Assembly (NCBI RefSeq): GCF_024600715.1
Contig: NZ_CP102332.1
Span: 5,270,001-5,334,000, forward strand
Origin: Streptomyces changanensis
GTDB taxonomy: Bacteria > Actinomycetota > Actinomycetes > Streptomycetales > Streptomycetaceae
Direction: 5' to 3'
Length of the DNA stretch: 64,000 nt
This document shows, piece by piece, positions 7,999 to 15,953 of this stretch (positions within the stretch are counted from its first letter, which is position 1; the number at the start of each line of letters is the position of its first letter). The notes under the pieces were generated by a model. It was not told where the DNA came from, ran no database searches, and saw only the letters and a program-made list of their open reading frames with translations. The position numbers and the translations under genes are program-made.

Positions 7999-8922
7999 AT
8001 GGACGTGCGTATCTTCACCGAACCGCAGCAGGGCGCCGACTACGCCACCCTGCTGACCGTCGCCAAGGCCACCGAGGACCTCGGCTTCGACGCCTTCTTC
8101 CGCTCCGACCACTACCTCCACATGGGTTCCGTCACCGGGCTGCCGGGCCCCACGGACGCCTGGATCACCCTGGCGGGCCTCGCCCGCGAGACCCGGCGCA
8201 TCCGGCTCGGCACGCTGATGACCGCCGCGACGTTCCGGCTGCCGGGCGTCCTCGCCATCCAGGTCGCGCAGGTCGACCAGATGTCGGGCGGCCGCGTCGA
8301 ACTGGGCCTGGGTGCCGCCTGGTTCCAGGAGGAGCACGAGGCGTACGGCATCCCGTTCCCCAAGGAGAAGTTCGGCCGCCTGGAGGAGCAGCTCGACATC
8401 GTCACCGGCCTGTGGGGGACGCAGCTCGGCAAGACCTACAGCTACGAGGGGAAGTACTACCGGCTGACCGACTCGCCCGCGCTGCCCAAGCCCACCCAGA
8501 GGAAGGTCCCCGTCCTCGTCGGCGGTCTCGGCGCGAAGCGCACCCCACGGCTGGCCGCGCGGTACGCGGACGAGTTCAACGTCCCGTTCGCCTCCCTCGC
8601 CGACACGGAGCGTCAGTTCGCGCGGGTCCGCGCGGCGGCGGAGGAAGCGGGCCGCCGCCCCGACGACCTGGTGTACTCCAACGCCCTGGTGGTGTGCGTC
8701 GGCAAGGACGACGCCGAGGTGGCCCGCCGCGCGGCGAAGATCGGCCGCGAGGTCGACGAGCTGAAGGCCAACGGCCTCGCGGGCTCCCCCGCCGAGGTCG
8801 TCGACAAGATCGGCCGGTACGCCGCCCTGGGTGCCTCCCGCGTGTACCTCCAGGTGCTGGACCTGCATGACCTGGACCACCTGGAGCTGATCTCCGGGCA
8901 GGTCCAGTCCCAACTGGGCTGA
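7999..8922 (+). CDS. LLM-class F420-dependent oxidoreductase
   Basis: This 307-residue TIM-barrel protein of the bacterial-luciferase superfamily shows the early FFRSDHYLHMG segment, RIRLGTLMTAATFRLPGVLA and GRVELGLGAAWFQEEH typical of F420-dependent members. The barrel ends with VLVGGLGAKRTPRLAARYADEFN. The cofactor is assumed from family membership; FMN members exist. The ATG at 7999 follows CAGGATGG; an ATG at 7991 is out of frame. It is a single transcription unit followed by a hairpin. Confidence 0.85.
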   Translation: MDVRIFTEPQQGADYATLLTVAKATEDLGFDAFFRSDHYLHMGSVTGLPGPTDAWITLAGLARETRRIRLGTLMTAATFRLPGVLAIQVAQVDQMSGGRVELGLGAAWFQEEHEAYGIPFPKEKFGRLEEQLDIVTGLWGTQLGKTYSYEGKYYRLTDSPALPKPTQRKVPVLVGGLGAKRTPRLAARYADEFNVPFASLADTERQFARVRAAAEEAGRRPDDLVYSNALVVCVGKDDAEVARRAAKIGREVDELKANGLAGSPAEVVDKIGRYAALGASRVYLQVLDLHDLDHLELISGQVQSQLG

Positions 8923-8962
8923 GGTTCCCACCGGACTGACGGTCCGGCCGGGGCGGCGAGGA

Positions 8963-8989
8963 GTACCCCACCCCGGCGGGGTGCGGTAC
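8963..8989. terminator. bidirectional hairpin between convergent genes
   Basis: A 12-bp stem with one mismatch (8963-8974 pairing 8978-8989) and a 3-nt loop lies 41 bases after the oxidoreductase stop and on the exit side of pnkp. There is no T-run, as is common in Streptomyces. The G/C-rich 8990-9217 shows no gene. Confidence 0.7.
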
Positions 8990-9217
8990 CCGATCCGCCG
9001 GGGTTGCCCACCCGCCGGGAGGGTCACCCGCCCGGGCGGGGCGGGACGCCCGTCTCCGCCCGGCGCCGTCCCCCGCCGGTCCGCGGGCGTGGGGCCTGCC
9101 CGCCGTCGGGTGGCCCGCCGGGCCCGGGCGGCCGTCGGGGGGTCCCGCCGGGCCCGCCGCCGGGGTGGCCGGGGAGGCCGGCCGGGCCCGCCGCCGGTGG
9201 CAGTCGGGCCCGGTGGG

Positions 9218-11803
9218 TCACAGGCGGGGGTCGACCGGTTCGGACTCCAGGGCCAGGACCGCGAAGACCGCCTCGTGGACGCGCCACAGCGGCTCGTCCG
9301 CCGCCAGGCGGTCCAGCGCCTCCAGGCCGAGCGCGTACTCGCGCAGGGCGAGCGAGCGCTTGTGGCCGAGGGAGCGGGAGCGCAGGCGCCGGAGGTTGTC
9401 CGGGCGGCTGTACTCGGGGCCGTAGACGATCCTGAGGTACTCGCGGCCGCGGCACTTGACGCCCGGCTGCACCAACCGGCCCCGGCGGTCCCGGGCGAGG
9501 GCCTCCAGCGGCTTGACGACCATGCCCTCGCCGCCCCGTTCCGTCAGCTCCAGCCACCAGTCGACACCGGCCCGCACCGACGTCTCGTCGCCGGTGTCGA
9601 CCAGCAGTCGCCGCGTCGTGCGCAGGAGGTCCGTCGTGTCCGCCTCCACCAGGCGGTCCACCAGGGCCAGCTGTTCGTCGTGCGGCAGCCCGGCCAGGCT
9701 GCGGCCCCGCGCGGCGAGGATCTGGAACGGCGCGAGCCGCACGCCCTCCAGCCCGTCGGTCGGCCAGCAGTACCGGCGGTAGGCCGCCGTGAAGGCGGCC
9801 GCGTCCACGGACCGCGCCCGCTGCCGCTCCAGCAGCCCGGCCACGTCGACGCCGCGAGCGGCGGCCGCCTCCAGCGTGGTGACCGCGCCGGGCAGCGCCG
9901 CCCCGGAGGCCGCGCCGACCGCCGCGTACTGCGACCGCAGCAGGCCACCCGCCTTCAGCGACCACGGCATCAGCTCGGCGTCCAGGAGGAGCCAGTCCGT
10001 GTCCAGTTCCTCCCACAGGCCGGCGCGGGACACCGCGGCGCGGACCCGGTCGAGCACCGCCTCGGTCGTCGCCCCGTCGGCGAAGAAGGGCCGCCCGGTG
10101 CGGGTGTACAGGGAGCCGGTCGCCGCCCCGGAGCCGAAGCGCTCCCGTGCCGCCTCCGCGTCACGGCAGACCAGGGCCACGGCCCGCGACCCCATGTGCT
10201 TCTCCTCGCACACCACCCGGGCCACCCCGTCGGCCGCGTACCCGGCGAACGCCTCCGCGGGGTGCTCCAGGTACCCGTCGAGGGCCGACGTCGCGGTCGG
10301 CGCCATCGTCGGCGGCAGGTACGGCAGGAACCGGGGGTCGACGGCGAAGCGGCTCATGACCTCCAACGCGGCCGCCGCGTTCTCCTCCCGGACGGCGACG
10401 TTGCCGGCGTGCCGGGTCTCCACCACCCGCCGCCCCCGTACGTCGCCGAGGTCCAGCGGCCGGCCCTCGTGCCCGCCCGGCGCCTCGGCGGCGAGCGGCT
10501 TGGCCGGCTCGTACCAGACCTTCTCGGCGGGCACGTCGACGAGTTCCCGCTCCGGCCAGCGCAGCGCGGTCAGCCGGCCGCCGAACACCGCACCGGTGTC
10601 CAGGCAGATGGTGTTGTTGATCCATGTGGTGTTCGGGACGGGAGTGTGGCCGTACACCACGGTGGCGCGGCCCCGGTACTCCTCCGCCCACGGGTAGCGC
10701 ACGGGCAGCCCGTACTCGTCCGTCTCGCCGGTCGTGTCGCCGTACAGGGCGTGCGCGCGGACCCGGCCCGAGGTGCGGCCGTGGTACTTCTCCGGCAGGC
10801 CGGCGTGGCAGACCACCAGCCGGCCCCCGTCCAGGACGTAGTGGCTGACGAGCCCGTCGATGAAGTCGCGCACCCGCTGCCGGAAGGCGTCGTCCTCCCG
10901 CTCCAGCTGCTCGATCGTCTCGGCCAGGCCGTGCGTGGTGCGGACCGAGCGGCCGGCCAGCCAGCGGCCGAGCTTGTTCTCGTGGTTCCCAGGCACGCAC
11001 AGCGCGTCCCCGGCCCCGACCATCCCCATGACGCGGCGCAGCACACCCGGGCTGTCGGGTCCCCGGTCGACGAGGTCGCCGACGAAGACGGCGGTGCGCC
11101 CCTCGGGGTGGTGGCCGTCGACGTAGCCGAGCCGGGCGAGCAGCGCCTCCAGTTCGGCGCTGCACCCGTGCACGTCTCCGATGACGTCGAAGGGGCCGGT
11201 GAGGTGGCGCAGGTCGTTGTACCGCCGCTCCAGCACCACCTCGGCGGCGTCGACCTCCTCCGTGCCGCGCAGGACGTGCACCTTGCGGAAGCCCTCGCGC
11301 TCCAGGCCGCGCAGGGAGCGCCGCAGTTCGCGGCAGTGCCGTCGGACGACGTGCCGGGGCATGTCGGCCCGGTCGGCGCGGCCCGCGTTGCGCGCGGCGC
11401 ACACCTCCTCCGGCACGTCCAGCACGATCGCGACCGGGAGCACGTCGTGCGCACGGGCCAGCCGCACCAACTGGCGGCGCGCCTCGGGCTGCACGTTCGT
11501 CGCGTCGACGACGGTGAGCCGGCCGGCGGCGAGCCGCTTCCCTGCGATGTAGTGCAGTACGTCGAACGCGTCGCCCGAGGCGCTCTGGTCGTTCTCGTCG
11601 TCCGCGACCAGACCGCGGCAGAAGTCGGAGGAGATCACCTCGGTGGGCTTGAAGTGCCGGCGGGCGAAGGTCGACTTGCCGGAGCCGGTGGCGCCCACGA
11701 GCACCACGAGGGACAGGTCGGTGACGGGCAGCACGCGGCCCGTCGCGGTGGCGGGCCCGGTGGGTTCCGGGGCGGCGGTGTCGGTGGCGTCGGTGGTGCT
11801 CAT
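9218..11803 (-). CDS. pnkp: polynucleotide kinase-phosphatase-ligase (RNA repair)
   Basis: This 861-residue protein has the three-domain bacterial Pnkp layout. First is a 5'-kinase with P-loop GATGSGKST (37-45). Next is a binuclear-metal 2',3'-phosphatase with GDVHG (about 210), GDLVDRG and GNHE. Last is a ligase-like adenylyltransferase with the nucleotidyl Lys in EEKHMGSR (about 535). It heals and seals cut RNA; family members need Hen1 for efficient sealing. The start ATG (11803) overlaps the hen1 TGA as ATGA, so the two are translationally coupled. Length matches the family. Confidence 0.95.
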   Translation of the reverse strand: MSTTDATDTAAPEPTGPATATGRVLPVTDLSLVVLVGATGSGKSTFARRHFKPTEVISSDFCRGLVADDENDQSASGDAFDVLHYIAGKRLAAGRLTVVDATNVQPEARRQLVRLARAHDVLPVAIVLDVPEEVCAARNAGRADRADMPRHVVRRHCRELRRSLRGLEREGFRKVHVLRGTEEVDAAEVVLERRYNDLRHLTGPFDVIGDVHGCSAELEALLARLGYVDGHHPEGRTAVFVGDLVDRGPDSPGVLRRVMGMVGAGDALCVPGNHENKLGRWLAGRSVRTTHGLAETIEQLEREDDAFRQRVRDFIDGLVSHYVLDGGRLVVCHAGLPEKYHGRTSGRVRAHALYGDTTGETDEYGLPVRYPWAEEYRGRATVVYGHTPVPNTTWINNTICLDTGAVFGGRLTALRWPERELVDVPAEKVWYEPAKPLAAEAPGGHEGRPLDLGDVRGRRVVETRHAGNVAVREENAAAALEVMSRFAVDPRFLPYLPPTMAPTATSALDGYLEHPAEAFAGYAADGVARVVCEEKHMGSRAVALVCRDAEAARERFGSGAATGSLYTRTGRPFFADGATTEAVLDRVRAAVSRAGLWEELDTDWLLLDAELMPWSLKAGGLLRSQYAAVGAASGAALPGAVTTLEAAAARGVDVAGLLERQRARSVDAAAFTAAYRRYCWPTDGLEGVRLAPFQILAARGRSLAGLPHDEQLALVDRLVEADTTDLLRTTRRLLVDTGDETSVRAGVDWWLELTERGGEGMVVKPLEALARDRRGRLVQPGVKCRGREYLRIVYGPEYSRPDNLRRLRSRSLGHKRSLALREYALGLEALDRLAADEPLWRVHEAVFAVLALESEPVDPRL

Positions 11804-13428
11804 GCGGCCTGCCCCTCCTTCTGCGTCACGCTCGTGTCCTTCACGTCCTCGGTGTCCCGCGGGTCCCGCGGGTCCTTGCCGTCCTGCGCGGCCTGCGCGG
11901 CCTGCGCGGCCTGCACGTCCTGCACGGTGTGCGCGTCCGGCGCGGCGTCCCCCGCGTCCCGCCCGGCCCCTGCGGCGGGTGCGGCGGGCCGTGCGGTGAA
12001 CACCGCCATCTGCGTCGGTGCGCCCACCTCCGGGTCGTCCGGCCCGACGGGCTCGAAGACCACGGCGTACCCGTGGCGCTCGGCGACGTCGCCGGCCCAG
12101 GCGCGGAACTCCGCGCGGGTCCACTCGAACCGGTGGTCGCCGTGGCGCAGGTGCCCGGCGGGCAGCGACTCCCAGCGGACGTTGTACTCGGCGTTCGGCG
12201 TCGTCACGACGACCGTGGCGGGCCGGGCGTCGCCGAACACGGCGTACTCCAGCGCGGGCAGCCGCGGCGGGTCCACGTGCTCGACGACCTCGCTGAGCAC
12301 CGCCGCGTCGTACCCCCTCAGCCGCTCGTCCGTGTACGCGAGGGAGCCCTGCAGCAGCCGTACGCGCGCCGCCTGGCGCTCGCCCATGCGGTCCAGGCGC
12401 AGCCGGCGGGCGGCGAGGCCGAGCGCCCGCGCGGAGACGTCGACGCCGACGACCTCCGTGACGCGCGGGTCGCCGAGCAGCTCCTTGACCAGCTGGCCCT
12501 GGCCGCAGCCCAGGTCGAGCACCCGGCAGGCGCCCGCCTCCCGCAGCGCCGCCGTGATCGCCGCGCGGCGCAGCACCGCCAGCGGCACGGGCCGCTCCTC
12601 GGTGTCGGTGTCCTCGTCGACGGCGTTGTCCAGGTCCTCCGCCTCGCTGTCGTCCGCCGCGGCGAGCCGGGCCAGTTCGAGGCGTTCCGTCGCCTCGCGG
12701 GCCAGGGCGTGGCGGTGCGCCAGGTAGCGGGAGGTGATCAGCTTCTGTTCCGGGTGGTCGGGCAGCCAGCCCTCACCGACCCGCAGCAGCTTGTCGACCT
12801 CGTCGGGGGACACCCAGTAGTGCTTGGCGTCGTCGAGCACCGGCAGCAGCACGTACAGGTGGCGCAGCGCGTCCGACAGCCGCTGCTCGCCCTCCAGGAC
12901 GAGCCGCACGTACCGCGAGTCGCCCCACTCGGGGAACTGCCCGTCCAGGGGCACGGGGTCGGCCGTGACCGCCCACCCGAGCGGTGCGAAGAGGCGCCGT
13001 ACCAGCTCGGCGCCGCCCCGCGCGGGCAGCGCCGCGACCTCGACGCGCAGCGGCAGCGCCGCCCCGGCCAGCTCCGGGCGGGCGTCGCACCGTCCCCTGA
13101 GGGCGCTGGAGAACACGTTGCCCAGGGCGACGGCGAGCAGGGACGACGCGGCGTACGGGCGGTCGTTGACGTACTGGGCGAGCGCCGTGTCGGGGCTGCG
13201 GTCCCGGCCGCCCCTGCCGCCCTTGGCGCGGCGCACCAGGGCGACGGGATCCACCTCCAGCAGGAGCGCGGCCGTGCAGCGCTCGTCCGACGCCTCGGGG
13301 TAGAGGACGTGGGCCGTGCCGTGGGAGGTGGAGAACGCCTGCGCCTTGTCCGGATGCTTGTGCAGCAGGAAGCCGAGGTCGGTCGCGGGTCGTCCGGGGA
13401 GGCCGGTCGTGCTGATCGTCAGGAACAC
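11800..13428 (-). CDS. hen1: Hen1 3'-terminal RNA ribose 2'-O-methyltransferase
   Basis: This 542-residue bacterial Hen1 has an N-terminal Pnkp-binding domain (about 1-250) and a C-terminal SAM methyltransferase with VLDLGCGQGQL and the metal-binding EVVEHVDPPRL. It marks the repaired RNA end so that it resists re-cleavage at the same site. A GTG start at 13428 (VFLTISTTG) is where family homology begins. No good Shine-Dalgarno precedes it; a TACTCG just upstream leaves a leaderless start possible. The last about 45 residues are a low-complexity QAAQAAQD/DPRD tail. Confidence 0.93.
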   Translation of the reverse strand: MFLTISTTGLPGRPATDLGFLLHKHPDKAQAFSTSHGTAHVLYPEASDERCTAALLLEVDPVALVRRAKGGRGGRDRSPDTALAQYVNDRPYAASSLLAVALGNVFSSALRGRCDARPELAGAALPLRVEVAALPARGGAELVRRLFAPLGWAVTADPVPLDGQFPEWGDSRYVRLVLEGEQRLSDALRHLYVLLPVLDDAKHYWVSPDEVDKLLRVGEGWLPDHPEQKLITSRYLAHRHALAREATERLELARLAAADDSEAEDLDNAVDEDTDTEERPVPLAVLRRAAITAALREAGACRVLDLGCGQGQLVKELLGDPRVTEVVGVDVSARALGLAARRLRLDRMGERQAARVRLLQGSLAYTDERLRGYDAAVLSEVVEHVDPPRLPALEYAVFGDARPATVVVTTPNAEYNVRWESLPAGHLRHGDHRFEWTRAEFRAWAGDVAERHGYAVVFEPVGPDDPEVGAPTQMAVFTARPAAPAAGAGRDAGDAAPDAHTVQDVQAAQAAQAAQDGKDPRDPRDTEDVKDTSVTQKEGQAA

Positions 13429-13524
13429 CCGTCCGAGTATCCCGTCCGGGCCCCCCTCCCTCCAGCGGTTTTGCGGCGGGAGGCCAGTGGAGGCCGGGCA
13501 CGCGGGACGGTCCTCGGCGGGGTC

Positions 13525-13625
13525 CGCAGCGGGGCCCGGGCGGTGCGGGGCCCGGGCGGGGCGGGGCCCGGGCGGGGTCCGGGCGGTGCGGGGCCCGGGC
13601 GGGGTCCGAGCCGTCCGGGCCCGGG
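13525..13625. repeat. GGGCCCGGG-type imperfect tandem repeats
   Basis: Four copies of a roughly 16-bp unit around GCGGGGCCCGGGCGG and two shorter GTCCGGGCGG-like units lie between hen1 and the Crp/Fnr gene. No coding frame with normal composition spans it. The G-rich tract 13630-13720 that follows also lacks a gene. Confidence 0.8.
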
Positions 13626-13791
13626 TCGGGAGGGGTGGGGCGGGCCGGGGCCGGAAGGGGGCGGTGGAGGGGGTCGGAAACGGGCCGGGTGTGGGGCGCA
13701 CGGGGGCGCGCGAGGAGAGTGCGGGGCGCATATGCGGAGCGCACGGAGCGCGGGTTCGTGGCGCGGTGCGCCCTGTGTGCTTCGCCGTCGG

Positions 13792-13863
13792 TTGACGGGC
13801 TTGTGACGAGCCCATAGCGTTCTTCACACCCCAGAGGAGTGACGCAACGTCAACACTGTTGCG
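13792..13863 (+). promoter_or_regulatory. promoter and inverted repeat of the Crp/Fnr-family gene
   Basis: TTGACG (13792-13797) and TAGCGT (13815-13820) are separated by exactly 17 nt and fit the vegetative Streptomyces consensus TTGAC-N17/18-TAnnnT. Downstream of the expected start, CGCAAC (13843-13848) and GTTGCG (13858-13863) form a 6-bp dyad that could be an operator or a 5' UTR hairpin. Confidence 0.65.
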
Positions 13864-13979
13864 AACAAGGTCACTTGGGACGACGCGCGCCTCGGACGGC
13901 GCGCGGTCTTCCGATGCGGTCCGGCCGACGCGCGGCCGTCCGTCCGGGCGGGTGCGCGAAGAGCGGGGAGGGGCGCGGC

Positions 13980-14708
13980 ATGAGTCTTTTCGGCCAGGAC
14001 CGCTCCTTCCTCGAGGCCCTCTCCCTCCAGGACCGCCGTGCCCTCCTCGCCGAGGGCGTCCCCCGCGTCTACGAGCCCGGCGCGATCATGATCCGGGAAC
14101 GGGACACCTCCGCCTACGTCCTCGCCCTGCTCTCCGGTTGGGCCGTCGTCTCCGTCGGTACCGAACGCGGCACGCGCCTCATCCTCGCTCTGCGCGGCGC
14201 GGGCGAGGTCGTCGGTGACCTCGCCGCCGTCGACCAGGGGCCGCGCAGCGCCACGGTCACGGCGCTCGGCAGGGTCGAGGCCGTGTCCGTCTCCGGCGAC
14301 CGGTTCCGCCGCTTCCTCGCCGCCCGCCCGCACGCCACCTCACTGATCATGCGGCAGCTCAGCGCCCGGCTGCGCAGCGCCGACGTCGAGCGCCGCTCCC
14401 TCGCCTCCGAAACCGTCCTCCAACGCCTGGCGGCCCGGCTCGCCGAGCTCGCCGAACGGGCCGGCCGCCCCGGTCCGGGCGGCACCGTCCTGGAGATACC
14501 CCTGCCCCAGCACGACCTGGCCGCCGCCATCGGCGCCACCCGCGAGGCGGTCGCCAAGGCCCTGCGGCAGCTCCGCGAGGAGAAGGTCGTGCGGACGGGG
14601 CAGCGCCAGGTCGTCGTCACCGACATGACCGTCCTCCTCCACCTCGCGCAGGGGCGCGGCCCGCGCCCCGCCCCGGGACCCGCGGAGAAATCCCCGCCGG
14701 GTGTGTAA
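13980..14708 (+). CDS. Crp/Fnr-family transcriptional regulator
   Basis: This 242-residue protein has a cyclic-nucleotide-binding-like beta-roll (about 15-120, with GEVVGDLAAVDQGPRSATV) and a C-terminal winged helix whose recognition region is QHDLAAAIGATREAVAKALRQL. No Cys cluster for an Fe-S centre is present, so an oxygen-sensing FNR role is unlikely. It is orphan, between hen1 and the large operon. The ATG follows GGGAGGGG. A GTG-initiated extension from 13839 is less likely because it overlaps its own ribosome site. Confidence 0.88.
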   Translation: MSLFGQDRSFLEALSLQDRRALLAEGVPRVYEPGAIMIRERDTSAYVLALLSGWAVVSVGTERGTRLILALRGAGEVVGDLAAVDQGPRSATVTALGRVEAVSVSGDRFRRFLAARPHATSLIMRQLSARLRSADVERRSLASETVLQRLAARLAELAERAGRPGPGGTVLEIPLPQHDLAAAIGATREAVAKALRQLREEKVVRTGQRQVVVTDMTVLLHLAQGRGPRPAPGPAEKSPPGV

Positions 14709-14718
14709 ACGGCTACAT

Positions 14719-14736
14719 CGCCCGCGCCGGCGGGCG
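14719..14736 (+). terminator. hairpin after the Crp/Fnr gene
   Basis: A perfect 7-bp stem (14719-14725 with 14730-14736) and 4-nt loop starts 10 bases after the stop codon. Confidence 0.55.
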
Positions 14737-15038
14737 ACGAGGCTGGCCCTGTCACCCACGAACACCACGACGAACACCACCGCGACACGACCGCGCGACA
14801 CCGCCCGGCACGACCGTGCGGCACCACCGCGCGACACCACCCACGAAGGCCCGCACCACCCACGAGAGCCCGAACCACCACGACGGCCCGGTGCCGCCGC
14901 GCCGGAACCGCGGCGAGCGGCCGCGGCGGCCACCCGGCCCCCGGGCACCCGGCGCACCGACCGGTACGGACCGGTGCGCCACCCCCACGAGCACGACGTT
15001 TCCAGCACCACGGCACATCACGGCACCAGGGAGTCCGA
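14737..15038 (+). other. C/A-rich leader before the conflict operon
   Basis: This stretch has no credible gene. From about 14750 to 14900 the plus strand is strikingly C- and A-rich and G-poor (repeated CACCAC, ACGACG, CGACACC), which would give a weakly structured RNA leader. AGGGAG lies before the GTG at 15039. No clear -10/-35 was found. Confidence 0.5.
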
Positions 15039-15953
15039 GTGAGCAGTGCGGGAGCCATCCACAGACTGGTCGTCTTCGGCGACGCCTGCGCGTCCGCCAC
15101 GTTGGGCATGGCCGCGAAGGAGCGCATGCGCGGCGCCCTGTACCGGGCGTTCGGCGAGGCGTACGACGCCGTCGGCGTCGCGCCCCGCGCCGTCCACCAG
15201 GAGGACCGCGGCGACGGCATCCTCTGCGCGGTGCCGCCCGACGTGCCGCCGACGCTGATGGTCGGCCGGTGGATCGACACGCTGTACGAGAGCCTGCGCG
15301 AGCACAACGCCGACCGCGAGCGGCGGCTGCGCGTCCGCGTCGGCATGAACGCCGGGCCGGTGCTCGACGACGGCCGGGGGCTCGTCGGCCGCGCCGTCGA
15401 CCTGACCTGCCGGCTGGCCGACAGCCCGGCCGCGAAGGACGTGATGGCCCGCGCCGAGGACGCCGACCTGCTCGTCGTCGTGTCGGACTGGCTGTACGTC
15501 AACGTGGTCTGCGAGGGCGGGCGGTACGTCGAGCCCGGCCACTACCGGCCGGCCCGCGTCCGCTCCAAGGAGACCGACGAGACCGCCTGGTTCCACATAC
15601 CGAGGCGCGCCGCACCGCCCCTGCCTCCCCCCGGCACCGGCGGCGCCCCCGGCGACGGCCACCCCGCCGAGGGCGTCCCGTCCGGCACGGGTACGGGCAC
15701 CGCCGCCGCGGAGGGCCCTGCCGCGGCGGGCCGGGACGGCGAGGGCGGCCGGGACGGCGAGGGCGGCCAGGGCGGCGCCCCGAGGACCGGCGGTGGGCCG
15801 CACAGGAGGGACGGCCCACCGCCCCGGGCCGCCGCGACGCGGCCCGGACGCACCTACCGGGCCGGCGGCGACCTCCAGGTCTTCGAACACAACACCATCC
15901 ACGGCGGCTTCACCGGTATCCGCAAGGACCGTGGCACGGGAGACGGCGCATGA
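15039..15953 (+). CDS. class III nucleotidyl cyclase-like protein with C-terminal QVFExNT motif
   Basis: This 304-residue protein carries a class III cyclase fold at residues about 8-180. VVFGDACASA and DRGDGILCAVP place the two metal-binding Asp equivalents, and RVGMNAGPV and GRAVDLTCRL resemble the later core strands. The usual Asn before the transition-state Arg reads as Asp, so activity is uncertain. A Pro/Gly-rich linker (about 190-265) leads to a C-terminal segment, GGDLQVFEHNT, that recurs in the next protein. GTG start behind AGGGAG; its TGA overlaps the next ATG. First gene of the nine-gene operon. Confidence 0.75.
   Translation: MSSAGAIHRLVVFGDACASATLGMAAKERMRGALYRAFGEAYDAVGVAPRAVHQEDRGDGILCAVPPDVPPTLMVGRWIDTLYESLREHNADRERRLRVRVGMNAGPVLDDGRGLVGRAVDLTCRLADSPAAKDVMARAEDADLLVVVSDWLYVNVVCEGGRYVEPGHYRPARVRSKETDETAWFHIPRRAAPPLPPPGTGGAPGDGHPAEGVPSGTGTGTAAAEGPAAAGRDGEGGRDGEGGQGGAPRTGGGPHRRDGPPPRAAATRPGRTYRAGGDLQVFEHNTIHGGFTGIRKDRGTGDGA

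Noticed and set aside
8981..12727. 1248-codon plus-strand frame
   Set aside because: Antisense to pnkp and hen1, both with complete catalytic motifs.
13980..14708. FNR-type oxygen sensor controlling arginine deiminase
   Set aside because: No Cys cluster for an Fe-S centre in the Crp/Fnr protein, and no FNR-like site was seen before arcA.
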